Positions 53,876-62,895 of a stretch of DNA of 64,000 bases are shown one piece after another. Below the pieces are notes generated by a model. It saw only the letters and a program-made list of their open reading frames with translations, made no database searches and had not been told where the DNA came from. Source of the stretch: Paraburkholderia hospita (GTDB lineage: Bacteria > Pseudomonadota > Gammaproteobacteria > Burkholderiales > Burkholderiaceae). The stretch is from assembly GCF_002902965.1 (NCBI RefSeq), contig NZ_CP026106.1:1860001-1924000 (forward strand), written 5' to 3'. Numbering within the stretch: the stretch's first letter is position 1; every line of letters begins with the position of its first letter. Position numbers and translations under genes: made by a program.

Positions 53876-53909
53876 CTTCACTATTGCCGTTCATTAAGCC
53901 TTTGTGAAG
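53876..53909. promoter_or_regulatory. Dyad in the betC/LysR intergenic region
   Basis: CTTCAC (53876-53881) ... GTGAAG (53904-53909), with a nested TTCA-N10-TGAA type dyad (53891-53908). Located in the 141-base divergent region between betC and the LysR gene, where a LysR-type regulator would bind. Confidence 0.45.
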
Positions 53910-53943
53910 GCGGCGTGCGCTTATCGGCCCATAAGGGGATGTT

Positions 53944-54870
53944 ATGCCGGGACCAGACCGTCTTCCGCCGATGCAGACCTTGTCGGCCTTCGAATCGGCC
54001 GCGCGCCTCGCGAGCTTCACGGCCGCCGCGCGCGAGCTCGGTTCGACTCAGCCCGCCGTGAGCCAGCGCATCGTGCAGCTCGAAGAGGACCTCGGCGCGC
54101 CATTGTTCGAGCGCGGCCATCGCGGCGTGACGCTCACGCCCGAAGGCGCGTTGCTCTATGAAGCCGTGCGCAGCGGCCTCGACACGATCCGCGAGGCGAC
54201 ATCCGACATCCGCGCGCGCCGCGCCACGGGCGCATTGACGATACTTACCGACGCCGGCTTCGCCACCTACTGGCTGATGCCGCGCCTGGCCCGCCTCAAG
54301 GCGTCGATGCCCGGCGTCAACGTGAAGATCGTCACCTCGCAACTCGGCTACGATCCGCACCGCGACCACGCGGATATCGCCATCGCGTTCGGCGACGGCC
54401 ATTGGCCGCCCTGCACGTCGACGCGGCTTTTCGCCGAAGCCGTCACGCCCGTCTGCTCACCCGCGTTCCGCGATCTTCACGCACCCGTAAGCGTTGCCGC
54501 CGATCTCGCCGCATTGCCGCTACTACACGTGCAGCCCACCGACCCCGAGCGCTGGCTTGCCTGGAACACATGGTTCGCCGCGCACGGTCTGCAAGCGCCG
54601 GAAGACAGCCAGGGGATGATGTTCAACAGTTATTCGCTCGTCGTGCAGGCCGCACTGATGGGCCAGGGCGTCGCGCTCGGCTGGACGCCGCTCACAGACG
54701 AACTCATCGCGTCCGGCCTGCTCGTGCACCTGCTCGACACGCCCGTGACCACCGAGCGCGGCTATTACCTCGTCTGCCCGCCCGCGCGCCCCGCGCCAGC
54801 CGCCGTGCCACTCTTCCGGCGCTGGGTTTTCAACGAACTGATCGACCTGGGCGAGCACGCGCACGCCTGA
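53944..54870 (+). CDS. LysR-family regulator of choline-sulfate use
   Basis: 308 residues. N-terminal winged HTH (LPPMQTLSAFESAARLASFT, then AARELGSTQPAVSQRIVQLE at about 27-46) and the periplasmic-binding-like effector domain (GALTILTDAGFATYWLMPRL from residue 92). AAGGGG six bases before ATG. Divergent from betC, the standard arrangement for its regulator. Confidence 0.88.
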   Translation: MPGPDRLPPMQTLSAFESAARLASFTAAARELGSTQPAVSQRIVQLEEDLGAPLFERGHRGVTLTPEGALLYEAVRSGLDTIREATSDIRARRATGALTILTDAGFATYWLMPRLARLKASMPGVNVKIVTSQLGYDPHRDHADIAIAFGDGHWPPCTSTRLFAEAVTPVCSPAFRDLHAPVSVAADLAALPLLHVQPTDPERWLAWNTWFAAHGLQAPEDSQGMMFNSYSLVVQAALMGQGVALGWTPLTDELIASGLLVHLLDTPVTTERGYYLVCPPARPAPAAVPLFRRWVFNELIDLGEHAHA

Positions 54871-55020
54871 CGTTCCGATACCACGAGCACGGCGCATCGG
54901 TTCTATGCGCGCGCAAATTGGGCTGATTTACTTGATCATCCCGCTTGCCGCGTCGCGCTACGCTACAGGTTCAATGGCACGGCCATGCGGGAATCCCATA
55001 TCGAATGACAGAGGACTCGC

Positions 55021-55899
55021 ATGCCCACCACCGATCGCTCGCATCAGTTCGCGCTGACCCTTTCCTGCCCGAGCGCCGCCGGCCAGGTTGCTGCCGTCGT
55101 CGGCTTTCTCGATCGGCACCACTGCTATATCGATGAACTCACGGTGTTCGACGACGACATCAGCGCGCGCTTTTTCGTGCGCTGCGTGTTTCATGGCGTG
55201 GCGAACGCGCCCGAAGCGGCGCTGCATATCGATTCGTTGCGGCGCGAGTTCCACCCCATCGCGGCCGACTTCGATATGCAGTGGGCGATGCACGATCTCG
55301 ACACGCGGCCCAAAGTACTGATCATGGTGTCTAAGCTCGAGCATTGCCTCGCCGACCTGCTATTCCGCTGGCGCATGGGCGAACTGAAAATGGACATTGC
55401 CGGCATTGCATCGAATCATCCCGACTTCGAGCCGCTTGCCGTGCAGCATGGTTTGCCGTTCCATCATCTGCCTGTGACGCCTGAAACGAAGCAGCAACAG
55501 GAAGCGCAAATTCTCGACCTGTTCGAATCGAGCGGCGCGGAGCTGATGATTCTCGCGCGCTATATGCAGATTCTCTCCGACGAAACGAGCCGCAAGCTGG
55601 CAGGCCGCGCGATCAATATCCATCACTCGTTCCTGCCAGGCTTCAAGGGCGCGCGGCCTTATCATCAGGCGCACGCGCGCGGCGTCAAGCTGATCGGCGC
55701 GACGGCGCACTTCGTCACCGACGATCTCGACGAAGGTCCGATCATCGAACAGGAAGTGCAGCGCGTCGACCATTCGTATGGGCCTGAGCGCCTGCTGGCC
55801 GTGGGCCGCGACGTCGAATGCATCACGCTGGCGCGCGCGGTGAAGGCATTCGTGGAACGGCGTGTGTTCATCAACGGCGACAGAACCGTCGTGCTCTGA
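55021..55899 (+). CDS. purU: Formyltetrahydrofolate deformylase
   Basis: 292 residues. N-terminal ACT domain (residues 8-85) and C-terminal formyltransferase-like domain with INIHHSFLPGFKGA (His and Asn of the active site) and FVTDDLDEGPIIEQ (catalytic Asp). Releases formate from 10-formyl-THF. In this setting it recycles one-carbon units made by demethylation of glycine betaine-derived compounds, as purU copies near sarcosine oxidase genes do. GAGGA six bases upstream. Confidence 0.93.
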   Translation: MPTTDRSHQFALTLSCPSAAGQVAAVVGFLDRHHCYIDELTVFDDDISARFFVRCVFHGVANAPEAALHIDSLRREFHPIAADFDMQWAMHDLDTRPKVLIMVSKLEHCLADLLFRWRMGELKMDIAGIASNHPDFEPLAVQHGLPFHHLPVTPETKQQQEAQILDLFESSGAELMILARYMQILSDETSRKLAGRAINIHHSFLPGFKGARPYHQAHARGVKLIGATAHFVTDDLDEGPIIEQEVQRVDHSYGPERLLAVGRDVECITLARAVKAFVERRVFINGDRTVVL

Positions 55900-55907
55900 A
55901 AGCAGAA

Positions 55908-55937
55908 GCCGCCGCGCTGCAAGGCAGACGCGGCGGC
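55908..55937. terminator. Strong GC hairpin between convergent purU and permease genes
   Basis: GCCGCCGCG-CTGC, loop AAG, GCAG-A-CGCGGCGGC: 13 pairs with one bulge, between the two convergent stop codons. Bidirectional terminator candidate without an obvious T run. Confidence 0.65.
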
Positions 55938-55955
55938 GGCATCACTTAAAGGCGA

Positions 55956-57611
55956 TCAAAGGAACGGCTTCGCCAGATGGTGCGAGAACCACACAACGAA
56001 CACAGCTAGCAGCAACGCGCCATACGGCAACAAACCGCGCAGACCGGCAGGCCGCAAACCGCCTTTCCACTCCATGTCCTGCTGCATGCGTGCCGGGAAA
56101 CGCCCGCGATCCTGTACGTAGTGGCGGAACATGAACACGGGCACGATCAGCAGCATCGCGATCAGGCCGTTGCGCATCGTTCCCACGCCCTGCATGTCCG
56201 CGCCCGCGCCAATGAACGCGAGATCCAGATAGCCGCACAGCGCGCCCGCGGCGAGCAGCCACGCCGGACAACGGAACGGCCGGTCCGCATCCGCGCGATC
56301 CAGCCGGTGAATCCAGCCCGATTGCAGATTGAGGAACACGAAGATCATGTAGCAGACGTTCGAGATCGACAGCACTGTCATGTAGTCCGACATCAGCAGC
56401 AGGATCAGATTGAAGCCAAGGTCGGTCCACATTGCGCGCGTCGGCGCGCCGTGCTCGTTGACGTGCGACAGATACTTCGGCAGCCAGCCATCGACGGATG
56501 CCTGATACAGCGTGCGCGACGAGCCCATCATCGAGGTCATCACGATCAGCAGAATGGTCAGCATCAGCATGATGACGACCACGTCGAACATCAGCGCGCC
56601 GCCGCCGACCATATGCGCCATCGCGGCAGCCACGCCCGTGCCGTCGGCGATCTTCGGATCGAGCATGCCCTTCGTGCCCAACACACCCTGAAACGCGAGC
56701 GGCACCAGCGTCATCACGACCAGGCACGCCATGCCCGACCAGAAGATTGCTTTTACCGTATCGCTGCGCGGATCGCGGAACTCGCGCGTATAGCAGACGG
56801 CCGTCTCGAAGCCGTACGCGGCCCAGCCCGCCATGAACATCGCGCCGAACGCCATCGTGATGCCCGCGCCATTCCACGAGCCGAACGTCGAAGCCGTCAC
56901 GCTGCCTTGCGCATCGTGTCCGAGCGGCAGCAGCGGCCACAGATGCACGGCGGGCACGTCGCCCGTCACGAACGGCACGATACCGACGATCAGCAAGGGC
57001 GCAAGCGAAGCAATGCCGAGTATGCGCTGCGTCTTCGCGGCTTTCGATGCGCCGCTATGCTGCAGTTTGAATGTAATCAGCAGAAAGATCGACGCGATGA
57101 TGAACGTCGCGTTGATGCGTAGTGAAAGCCCCTGCTTGATGAAGCTAAGGTCGAGCAGTGTCAGACGCCACGTGTTGATCGCGGCATCGGGTGCATAGAG
57201 ACTGGATAGCGCGTAATTGGCGGCAAGGCCCGTGCCCAACGCGAGCATCGGCGACCAGGCGAGCCAGTTGCACCACACGGAAACGGGCGCGATGGTCTTG
57301 CTATAGCGCACCCAGGCCATTGCGCCGTATACGGACGCGCCGCCTGACTTGTGCGGGAAAAGCCCTGAAATTTCAGCGTAAGTCGCGCTTTGAATCAGGC
57401 CCATCAGGATCGCCGCGACCCATATGGCCCACGCGGGTTGACCGATCGTTGCGGACACGCCGCCGATCGTAAACAGCACGCCGCCGGGCACGCCGCTCGT
57501 CACCCAGAATGCGTCTTTCCAGGTCAGGCCGCGTTGCAGCGAGTGACCTTCTTGTGCGGCGCCGTCGGTAGCGCCTTCGATACTGCGGGTACGCAGTCTT
57601 GCCTGATCCAT
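55956..57611 (-). CDS. APC-superfamily amino-acid/amine permease
   Basis: 551 residues with about 12-13 membrane helices. The N-terminus LTWKDAFWVTSGVPGGVLFTIGG is the APC pattern, and FMAGWAAYGFETAVCYTREFRDP near residue 265 is the usual helix-6 region. GGAG seven bases before ATG. It follows the betaine-type binding-protein gene after 136 bases with a long perfect hairpin between them. Substrate may be a catabolite of the betaine pathway, but this rests only on location. Confidence 0.83.
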   Translation of the reverse strand: MDQARLRTRSIEGATDGAAQEGHSLQRGLTWKDAFWVTSGVPGGVLFTIGGVSATIGQPAWAIWVAAILMGLIQSATYAEISGLFPHKSGGASVYGAMAWVRYSKTIAPVSVWCNWLAWSPMLALGTGLAANYALSSLYAPDAAINTWRLTLLDLSFIKQGLSLRINATFIIASIFLLITFKLQHSGASKAAKTQRILGIASLAPLLIVGIVPFVTGDVPAVHLWPLLPLGHDAQGSVTASTFGSWNGAGITMAFGAMFMAGWAAYGFETAVCYTREFRDPRSDTVKAIFWSGMACLVVMTLVPLAFQGVLGTKGMLDPKIADGTGVAAAMAHMVGGGALMFDVVVIMLMLTILLIVMTSMMGSSRTLYQASVDGWLPKYLSHVNEHGAPTRAMWTDLGFNLILLLMSDYMTVLSISNVCYMIFVFLNLQSGWIHRLDRADADRPFRCPAWLLAAGALCGYLDLAFIGAGADMQGVGTMRNGLIAMLLIVPVFMFRHYVQDRGRFPARMQQDMEWKGGLRPAGLRGLLPYGALLLAVFVVWFSHHLAKPFL

Positions 57612-57675
57612 CCAGAGTCTCCATCGTTAGAAAGAGCCTGCGCGCTGGCTGGAACACGAACAACCGGATACATCG

Positions 57676-57710
57676 ATGCTGCAGATGCGCGCGCAGCGCA
57701 TCTGCAGCAT
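57676..57710 (-). repeat. Perfect 15-bp stem hairpin between binding-protein and permease genes
   Basis: ATGCTGCAGATGCGC, loop GCGCA, then the exact complement. On the minus-strand transcript it lies 37 bases after the binding-protein stop. No T run, so it may protect the upstream mRNA or lower downstream expression instead of ending transcription fully. Confidence 0.8.
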
Positions 57711-57747
57711 CACAAAACGCTCGTCAGAACGCGTTAGGGAAGGACGG

Positions 57748-58617
57748 TTATTGTGCTCCGCCTACCCAGCTGTTCACGCGGTCGCCGTGTGCGGCGATCC
57801 ACGTTCCGGCTGCGTCGGCAGGCTTGGCGCCGTTCTCCGTCGCCAGCATGACGCTGTCGATTTCGCCCGGCTTCCATTGAAATTTCTTCAGAAACGCGAC
57901 TACTTGCGGTGCCTTCGTATCGAGGCCCGGATTGATGACGCTATCCACGTGCTCGGATTCGCCGTACACCTTCTTCGGGTCTTCGAGGAACTTCAGCTTC
58001 CACTTGGCAAACATCCAGTGCGGTATCCAGCCTGTGACGATCACAGGTTTATTGGCATTCATCGAGCGCGCGAGTTCTGCGGTCATTGCGCTGCCCGAAC
58101 TCGGCATCAGTTGATAGTCGAGGTTGTAGGCCTTGATTGCATCCGAGGTTTTCTTCATCACGCCTGCGCCGGCGTCGATGCCGACGATGCGTCCACCGAA
58201 GTCAGCCTTATGCGCCTGCAGATCGGCGATGGTCTTTTCCGGCACGTCGGCGGGCACGATCAGGCCGATCTTGGCGTCGTTGAAGTTGGGTCCCAGGTCT
58301 TGCACCTTGCCCTTGAACTGATCCCAGTACGCGCCGTGCGTGACGGGCAGCCACGCCGAGAGTGTCGCGTCCAGGTCGCCGCGCGCCACGCCCTGCCACA
58401 TGATGCCTGCCGCTACGGGCACGAGTTGCACTGGGTAGCCGAGGCGTTTTTCGATGATCTGTGCAGCGACGTTCGATGTAGCGACGCTGTCGTCCCAGCC
58501 TTCGACGTAGCCGATTTTGATCGTCGGTTTGGTGTCCGCTGCCGCGGTGCCCGTGCCGATTGCGCTCATTGCGGCGAGTAGCGCCCCGCATAACATCAGT
58601 TTTTTAAGGTGCTTCAT
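57748..58617 (-). CDS. Glycine betaine/proline-type ABC binding protein (OpuAC)
   Basis: 289 residues. Signal peptide MKHLKKLMLCGALLAAMSAIGTGTAAA, then the OpuAC pattern IKIGYVEGWDDSVATSN, LSAWLPVTHGAYW, VTGWIPHWMFAKW with the Trp residues of the ligand-binding aromatic box. AGGAG before the ATG. Third orphan quaternary-amine binding protein of the region; no ABC permease/ATPase beside it. The closest analog by role would be the core binding protein CbcX, but this is not certain. Confidence 0.85.
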   Translation of the reverse strand: MKHLKKLMLCGALLAAMSAIGTGTAAADTKPTIKIGYVEGWDDSVATSNVAAQIIEKRLGYPVQLVPVAAGIMWQGVARGDLDATLSAWLPVTHGAYWDQFKGKVQDLGPNFNDAKIGLIVPADVPEKTIADLQAHKADFGGRIVGIDAGAGVMKKTSDAIKAYNLDYQLMPSSGSAMTAELARSMNANKPVIVTGWIPHWMFAKWKLKFLEDPKKVYGESEHVDSVINPGLDTKAPQVVAFLKKFQWKPGEIDSVMLATENGAKPADAAGTWIAAHGDRVNSWVGGAQ

Positions 58618-58941
58618 GGTCGATCTCCTTGTGGCCGCTTGCCGCGGTGTGGCTTTAGAATCGCTAACCAGAATGCATTAGGTGGTCGGGTTTGCGACGT
58701 TTACTTGTCTGTATGCGACGTGGTTTTTTTGGTTGTCTGCGACGCTGGGTGGTCCGCTTTGCTTTTCGCTAGCTTCCGCGTGATGACTTACCTGCGCATG
58801 CGTTGAACCTGTTCTTGCCTTTGCGCTGGCATCCGCGTTTTGCCTTCGTGCTTCGTGCGTCGTCGTTCGGTGTTTTGGCCTTTGCGCCGGCATCCGCGTT
58901 TTGCCTTCGTGCTTCATGCGTCGCCCCTGTGCGGGGCGGCA

Positions 58942-58975
58942 CCTACTTTTCTTTGCCGCCGCAAAGAAAAGTAGG
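58942..58975. repeat. Perfect 34-bp hairpin, copy B left
   Basis: Same arms as in copy A (CCTACTTTTCTTTGC and complement). Confidence 0.93.
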
Positions 58976-59453
58976 CAAAAGAAAGCGGCTAACACCGCCA
59001 GTTCTTGTGTTTGCCTGAGGGCCCCCAACCGGTCTTACGCTTCACACGGCAATCACGTGACCCATGTTCGTTGCCAACGTTCTTGCGGTGCGCCTCACCC
59101 GCTTCACGCACCCGCGCTGCACCATGCCGTGCCAGATATTCCACGGCCGCCCAGGTGGCAAACTGTGTGTAGGCCCTAGTGCCTCGCACGCCTCACTTCG
59201 GACCGATAGCGCATACGTTCCACCCTGTAAGAGCGCTACCCTATACGACGCGACAACCTACACACAGTTTGCCACCTGGGCGGCACATACCATCCGCTGC
59301 CGCTTGCCCGAGTACGGGTATCTGAAGCGGGTGAGGCGTTCATTCGAAGCGCTGGCAACGAGCACCAACCAGGGCACTGCCGTGTGAAGCGTGGGACCGG
59401 TTGGGGGCCCTCAGGCAAACACAAGAACTGGCGGTGTTAGCCGCTTTCTTTTG

Positions 59454-59487
59454 CCTACTTTTCTTTGCGGCGGCAAAGAAAAGTAGG
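59454..59487. repeat. Perfect 34-bp hairpin, copy B right
   Basis: Mirror partner of 58942-58975; their midpoint (59214.5) is also the midpoint of the inner arms (59145-59284). Confidence 0.93.
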
Positions 59488-59586
59488 TGCCGCCCCGCAC
59501 AGGGGCGACGCTTGAAGCACGAAGGCAAAGCGCGGATGCCAGCTCAAACTCAAGCAAACCAATCAGCCGTCGCAGACAAAAAAAAC

Positions 59587-60741
59587 TCACTTATCAACCA
59601 CGAGATCACTCAAAGGCTTACTACAACACAACAACACCATCCCCTGATCGATCTCCCGCTGCCGAATCCCACCGTTATGCTTCATCTCCACCTGCCCGGA
59701 AACAAGCTTCACCTTGCAGGTGCCACACATCCCTTGTGTACAGGAAGCAGCCAACCGCACTCCGGCATGCCGGGCCGCATCCAGCACATGTTGCGACGAA
59801 CCACATTCAATCGACCGGTTACTGCGTGAAAAGCTCACCGAGAACATTTGCGTGCCATTTGCAGCACCATTAGCCTTCTCTTCCGCCTCAAGCACTTCAG
59901 CCGCAACTTCAGGCTCATTCTCAATCAGCGTCTCGAAAGAAAAGCTCTCTTCGTGATACTGCTTGCGATCAAACCCCGCCTCATCGAGCAGATTGCGAAC
60001 CGCCTGCATATAAGGCGCAGGACCGCAAGTAAAGATCTCCCGCTCCATAAAATCCGGAGCAATCAGCTTCAGCATCGGCAGCGTCAAAAATCCAGTAACA
60101 CCTGGCCAGTTAGTACGACTCCCAACCCGCTCACAAACAAACGAAGTCCTGAAATTAACCTGATTAGAAGCAATCAGATCAAGCTCCCGCGAGAAAATAA
60201 TATCGTCCGGCGTGCGAGCGCTATGCACAAACACGATATCGCGATCCTCACTCAACTCATGATGCGCGCGACTCATCGACATCAACGGCGTAATGCCAGA
60301 CCCCGCCGACAAAAACAGATACTTCCGCGCCGGATGCCGCGCACACGTAAACTCACCCGCCGGCCCCAGCACCCGCACGCGCGCACCCGCCTGCAGGTTA
60401 TCGTGCAGCCAGTTCGACACCTTGCCGCCAGGCACCCGCTTCACCGTGATCGAAATCGTATGCGGCCGCGTCGGCGACGATGAAATCGTATAGCAGCGGT
60501 TGATCGTCTCGCCGTCGATCTCCAGCTCCAACGTGATGAACTGCCCCGGCTCGAACACAAACGCACGGCCTTCCGGCGAACGGAAGAAAAAACTCTTCAC
60601 GTCGTGCGTTTCCTGACGAACCTGGCAGCAGACCAGCGTTTCCTCGACATCGCTCGTCCAGCGCGCGGGCAACGCGCTCCAGAATTCGGGCTTCGTCACG
60701 CGGCTTTCGACGGGTCCGAAGGTTGCTGCATCGCGCATCAT
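59587..60741 (-). CDS. gbcB: Glycine betaine demethylase reductase subunit GbcB
   Basis: 384 residues from the ATG at 60741 (GGAG six bases upstream; a GTG at 60753 overlaps that site). Ferredoxin-NAD(P)H reductase: FAD-binding RCYTISSSPT (about 84-93), NAD-binding LFLSAGSGITPLMSM (about 143-157) and TCGPAPYM, and a C-terminal plant-type [2Fe-2S] domain (CTQGMCGTC, last Cys in LLCCSKP). Feeds electrons to GbcA. The 3' half (59587-60250) is unusually AT-rich (43% GC at 60121-60180 by hand count) and A+C-rich on the + strand, next to palindrome copy B. Confidence 0.9.
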   Translation of the reverse strand: MMRDAATFGPVESRVTKPEFWSALPARWTSDVEETLVCCQVRQETHDVKSFFFRSPEGRAFVFEPGQFITLELEIDGETINRCYTISSSPTRPHTISITVKRVPGGKVSNWLHDNLQAGARVRVLGPAGEFTCARHPARKYLFLSAGSGITPLMSMSRAHHELSEDRDIVFVHSARTPDDIIFSRELDLIASNQVNFRTSFVCERVGSRTNWPGVTGFLTLPMLKLIAPDFMEREIFTCGPAPYMQAVRNLLDEAGFDRKQYHEESFSFETLIENEPEVAAEVLEAEEKANGAANGTQMFSVSFSRSNRSIECGSSQHVLDAARHAGVRLAASCTQGMCGTCKVKLVSGQVEMKHNGGIRQREIDQGMVLLCCSKPLSDLVVDK

Positions 60742-60793
60742 TGCTTGCTCCACTTGCCGCCAGGCATCCGGTTGGTTTTATCTGCAGCCGGCC

Positions 60794-62074
60794 TTAAACG
60801 GCCTTGATGTTGATCGTGCGTTGCTCCGCCACCGGGCTCTCGACATGCGCCGCAAGGCGCTGCACATACCAGTCGCTGAACTTCTCGACGAGCCCTTCCG
60901 TGTACGGCGAATACGGACCCGGCTCGTACGCGCTGCTCGACGCGCCGCGCTGCGAATACTCGACGAGCGTACGGTCCTGGTCGTTGGTCGCGTTCCACAC
61001 GGCCGTCAGGTTGCTCACGTCGTAATCGACGCCTTCCTGCGCATCCTTGTGCACGAGCCATTTCGTACGCACCAGCGTTTCGCCCGCCGACAGCGGAATC
61101 ACCGAGAACGTCACGATGTGATCGCTCATAAAGTGATGCCACGAATTCGGCTGCGTCCAGAACGACAGCCCGCCCAGGTCGGCCTGCTCGAATTCGCCGA
61201 GCAACTTCTTCGATGCGACCTTCGCGTCGAGCGTCTGCGATTCGCCACTGCGATCGAGCGGCAGACGCTGCGTGCGAAAACCCGTCACGTCCGACAGCTG
61301 ATCGATTTCAACAGAAGGCAGACCCATCTCTTCCCACTGCTTCTCGCGCTCGATGCAGGTGCGCTCGAACGCATCCATGCCTTCCGCGTTCGCGGGCGAA
61401 CGCTGATAGCCGAAGCCGTACTCGTAGAGTGAAATGGTCAGCTCGGGATGGTTCGCGACGCAGTGGTAGCACTCGCGGTTGTTCTCCATCGTGAGCTTCC
61501 AGTTGCCTTTCTCGATGATGTCGATCTGCGCAGCAATCTTGCAGCTCGGCAGATCGTGCGGCAGCAGATACGGCTCCATTGCTGCGCGCATCACGGCGAA
61601 ATCGACGGGCGGCTTTTCCGCGAGGCACACGAAAATCAGACCGGCCAGGTTCTCGACATGCACGCTCTTCAGGCTGTGCTTGCAGCGGTCGAACTTCTCG
61701 CCCATGTGCTCGGCGAACATCAGCTCGCCCGACAGGTTGTACGTCCAGCTGTGATACGGGCACACGATATTGCCGACTGAACCCTTGTCCTCGTTGCACA
61801 GGCGCGCGCCGCGGTGACGGCAAACGTTGTGGAATGCGCGCACCTGCATGTCGTCGTCGCGCACGATCAGGATCGAATCGTTGCCCAATTCGACGGTCAC
61901 GTAATCGCCCGGCTCGGGAATGTCCGGCTCGACGGCGACCTGAATCCAGTGTTGACGGAAAATCGCGTCCATATCGAGCGAGAAGATTTCTTCGCTCAGA
62001 TAAAACGGTGCTTCGAGGCTGTAACCCTTCTTGCGCCGGTCCACCAGCGTGCGAATGTCTGCCGATACTTTCAT
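60794..62074 (-). CDS. gbcA: Glycine betaine demethylase oxygenase subunit GbcA (Rieske)
   Basis: 426 residues from the ATG at 62074 (GGAG six bases upstream; the frame opens at 62113). Rieske cluster ligands C85, H87, C105 and H108 (CRHRG ... CPYHSW); mononuclear iron His204 and His209 in ENNRECYHCVANHPE. Removes one methyl group from glycine betaine, giving dimethylglycine and formaldehyde. Upstream of gbcB by 52 bases and downstream of etfB by 41 bases, so an operon is likely. Confidence 0.92.
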   Translation of the reverse strand: MKVSADIRTLVDRRKKGYSLEAPFYLSEEIFSLDMDAIFRQHWIQVAVEPDIPEPGDYVTVELGNDSILIVRDDDMQVRAFHNVCRHRGARLCNEDKGSVGNIVCPYHSWTYNLSGELMFAEHMGEKFDRCKHSLKSVHVENLAGLIFVCLAEKPPVDFAVMRAAMEPYLLPHDLPSCKIAAQIDIIEKGNWKLTMENNRECYHCVANHPELTISLYEYGFGYQRSPANAEGMDAFERTCIEREKQWEEMGLPSVEIDQLSDVTGFRTQRLPLDRSGESQTLDAKVASKKLLGEFEQADLGGLSFWTQPNSWHHFMSDHIVTFSVIPLSAGETLVRTKWLVHKDAQEGVDYDVSNLTAVWNATNDQDRTLVEYSQRGASSSAYEPGPYSPYTEGLVEKFSDWYVQRLAAHVESPVAEQRTINIKAV

Positions 62075-62115
62075 GTGTGCTCCGGGTTCCGAGGCCGTGT
62101 GGGTGCGGCGCAAAA

Positions 62116-62895
62116 TCAGTATTCGATGAGTTGATGCTCGCGCAAATAATCGAGTATCACTTGTGCTTTTTCGACCGAAGTCCCTTCAATTACGACGCTG
62201 CCGCCCCGGCTTTCCGTGGTGGTCGCGGACAGCATGCGGGCATGGCCCGTGCGCTTCTCGGCAGCGGCCAGCCGGACCGGCTTGCGCGTGACGGGCGCGA
62301 GCGTCCATTGCGCCGCTTCCGCGTCGGCGCCCGCCTCCACGCGCTGCGGCGCGATCGAGCCGGCGCGCAGTCGCGCGTACGCATAGCGCGGCGTCACGGT
62401 GGCGAGCGGATGCACGGCGACGACGGCGGGCAGCGCGACCTCGACGCGACGGCGCACGCCCTTCGGCAAGAATTGCCGCACCGTCGCGCGCCCGCCTGCA
62501 ATCGTCACGTCGACGGCCGTGCCGACGAGCGGGACCTGCAGCGCGTCCGCGAGCCGGTAAGGCAGCATGCCGCTGTCGAACGCGCCTTCGGCACAGGTGC
62601 CCGTCAGCACGAGGTCATAGCCCTTGAGCCGGGCCGCGAGCAGGCCCACGGCGTCTCCGTTGTCTGCGCAGGTCAGCACTTCGACGCGCTCAGCGCCGAG
62701 CGCCAGGTACTCTTCGAGTGCGGGATTACCCGGATCGCCCGCATGCAGCACGTCGAGTCGCGCGGCGTGCTGGCTCGACAGCTGGCGGCCGATTTCGAGT
62801 GCCGCGGCATCGTTGCGGCTATAGCGCGCGACGCCGCTGACAGGATGCTTGCCGACCGACACGAGCACCGCGATTTTTTCGAGCTTGCCGTTCAT
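62116..62895 (-). CDS. etfB: Electron transfer flavoprotein beta subunit
   Basis: 259 residues from the ATG at 62895, which overlaps the etfA stop (ATGA) and has AAGGAGT seven bases upstream; the longer open frame to 63081 is an overlap shadow. ETF beta fold: IAVLVSVGKHPVSGVARYSRNDAAALEI, GLLAARLKGYDLVLTGTCAEG (about 105-125), VPLVGTAVDV, ending DYLREHQLIEY. More diverged than housekeeping EtfB; in Pseudomonas such a pair sits by dgcAB and takes electrons from dimethylglycine demethylation. Confidence 0.85.
   Translation of the reverse strand: MNGKLEKIAVLVSVGKHPVSGVARYSRNDAAALEIGRQLSSQHAARLDVLHAGDPGNPALEEYLALGAERVEVLTCADNGDAVGLLAARLKGYDLVLTGTCAEGAFDSGMLPYRLADALQVPLVGTAVDVTIAGGRATVRQFLPKGVRRRVEVALPAVVAVHPLATVTPRYAYARLRAGSIAPQRVEAGADAEAAQWTLAPVTRKPVRLAAAEKRTGHARMLSATTTESRGGSVVIEGTSVEKAQVILDYLREHQLIEY

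Larger units (their letters stand above)
58734..59580. repeat. Giant imperfect palindromic repeat, copy B (~850 bp)
   Basis: Second copy of the element at 2147-2996, centred near 59214. Both copies share the outer GTCTGCGACGCTGGGTGGTC end, the CGTCGCCCCTGTGCGGGGCG block, the 34-base hairpins, the GGGGGCCC motif, GTGCCAGATATTCCACGGCC and the inner GCCACCTGGGCGGC arms. The left arm here carries two of the ~65-base GGCATCCGCG/TTTGCCTTCG units plus extra sequence; the right arm has only one, so arms are unequal and unit number varies. It ends 6 bases from the gbcB stop and begins 116 bases from the binding-protein start. No transposase. Confidence 0.9.

Noticed and set aside
54871..55020. Riboswitch upstream of purU
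   Set aside because: Only 150 bases, no recognisable glycine- or folate-type core.
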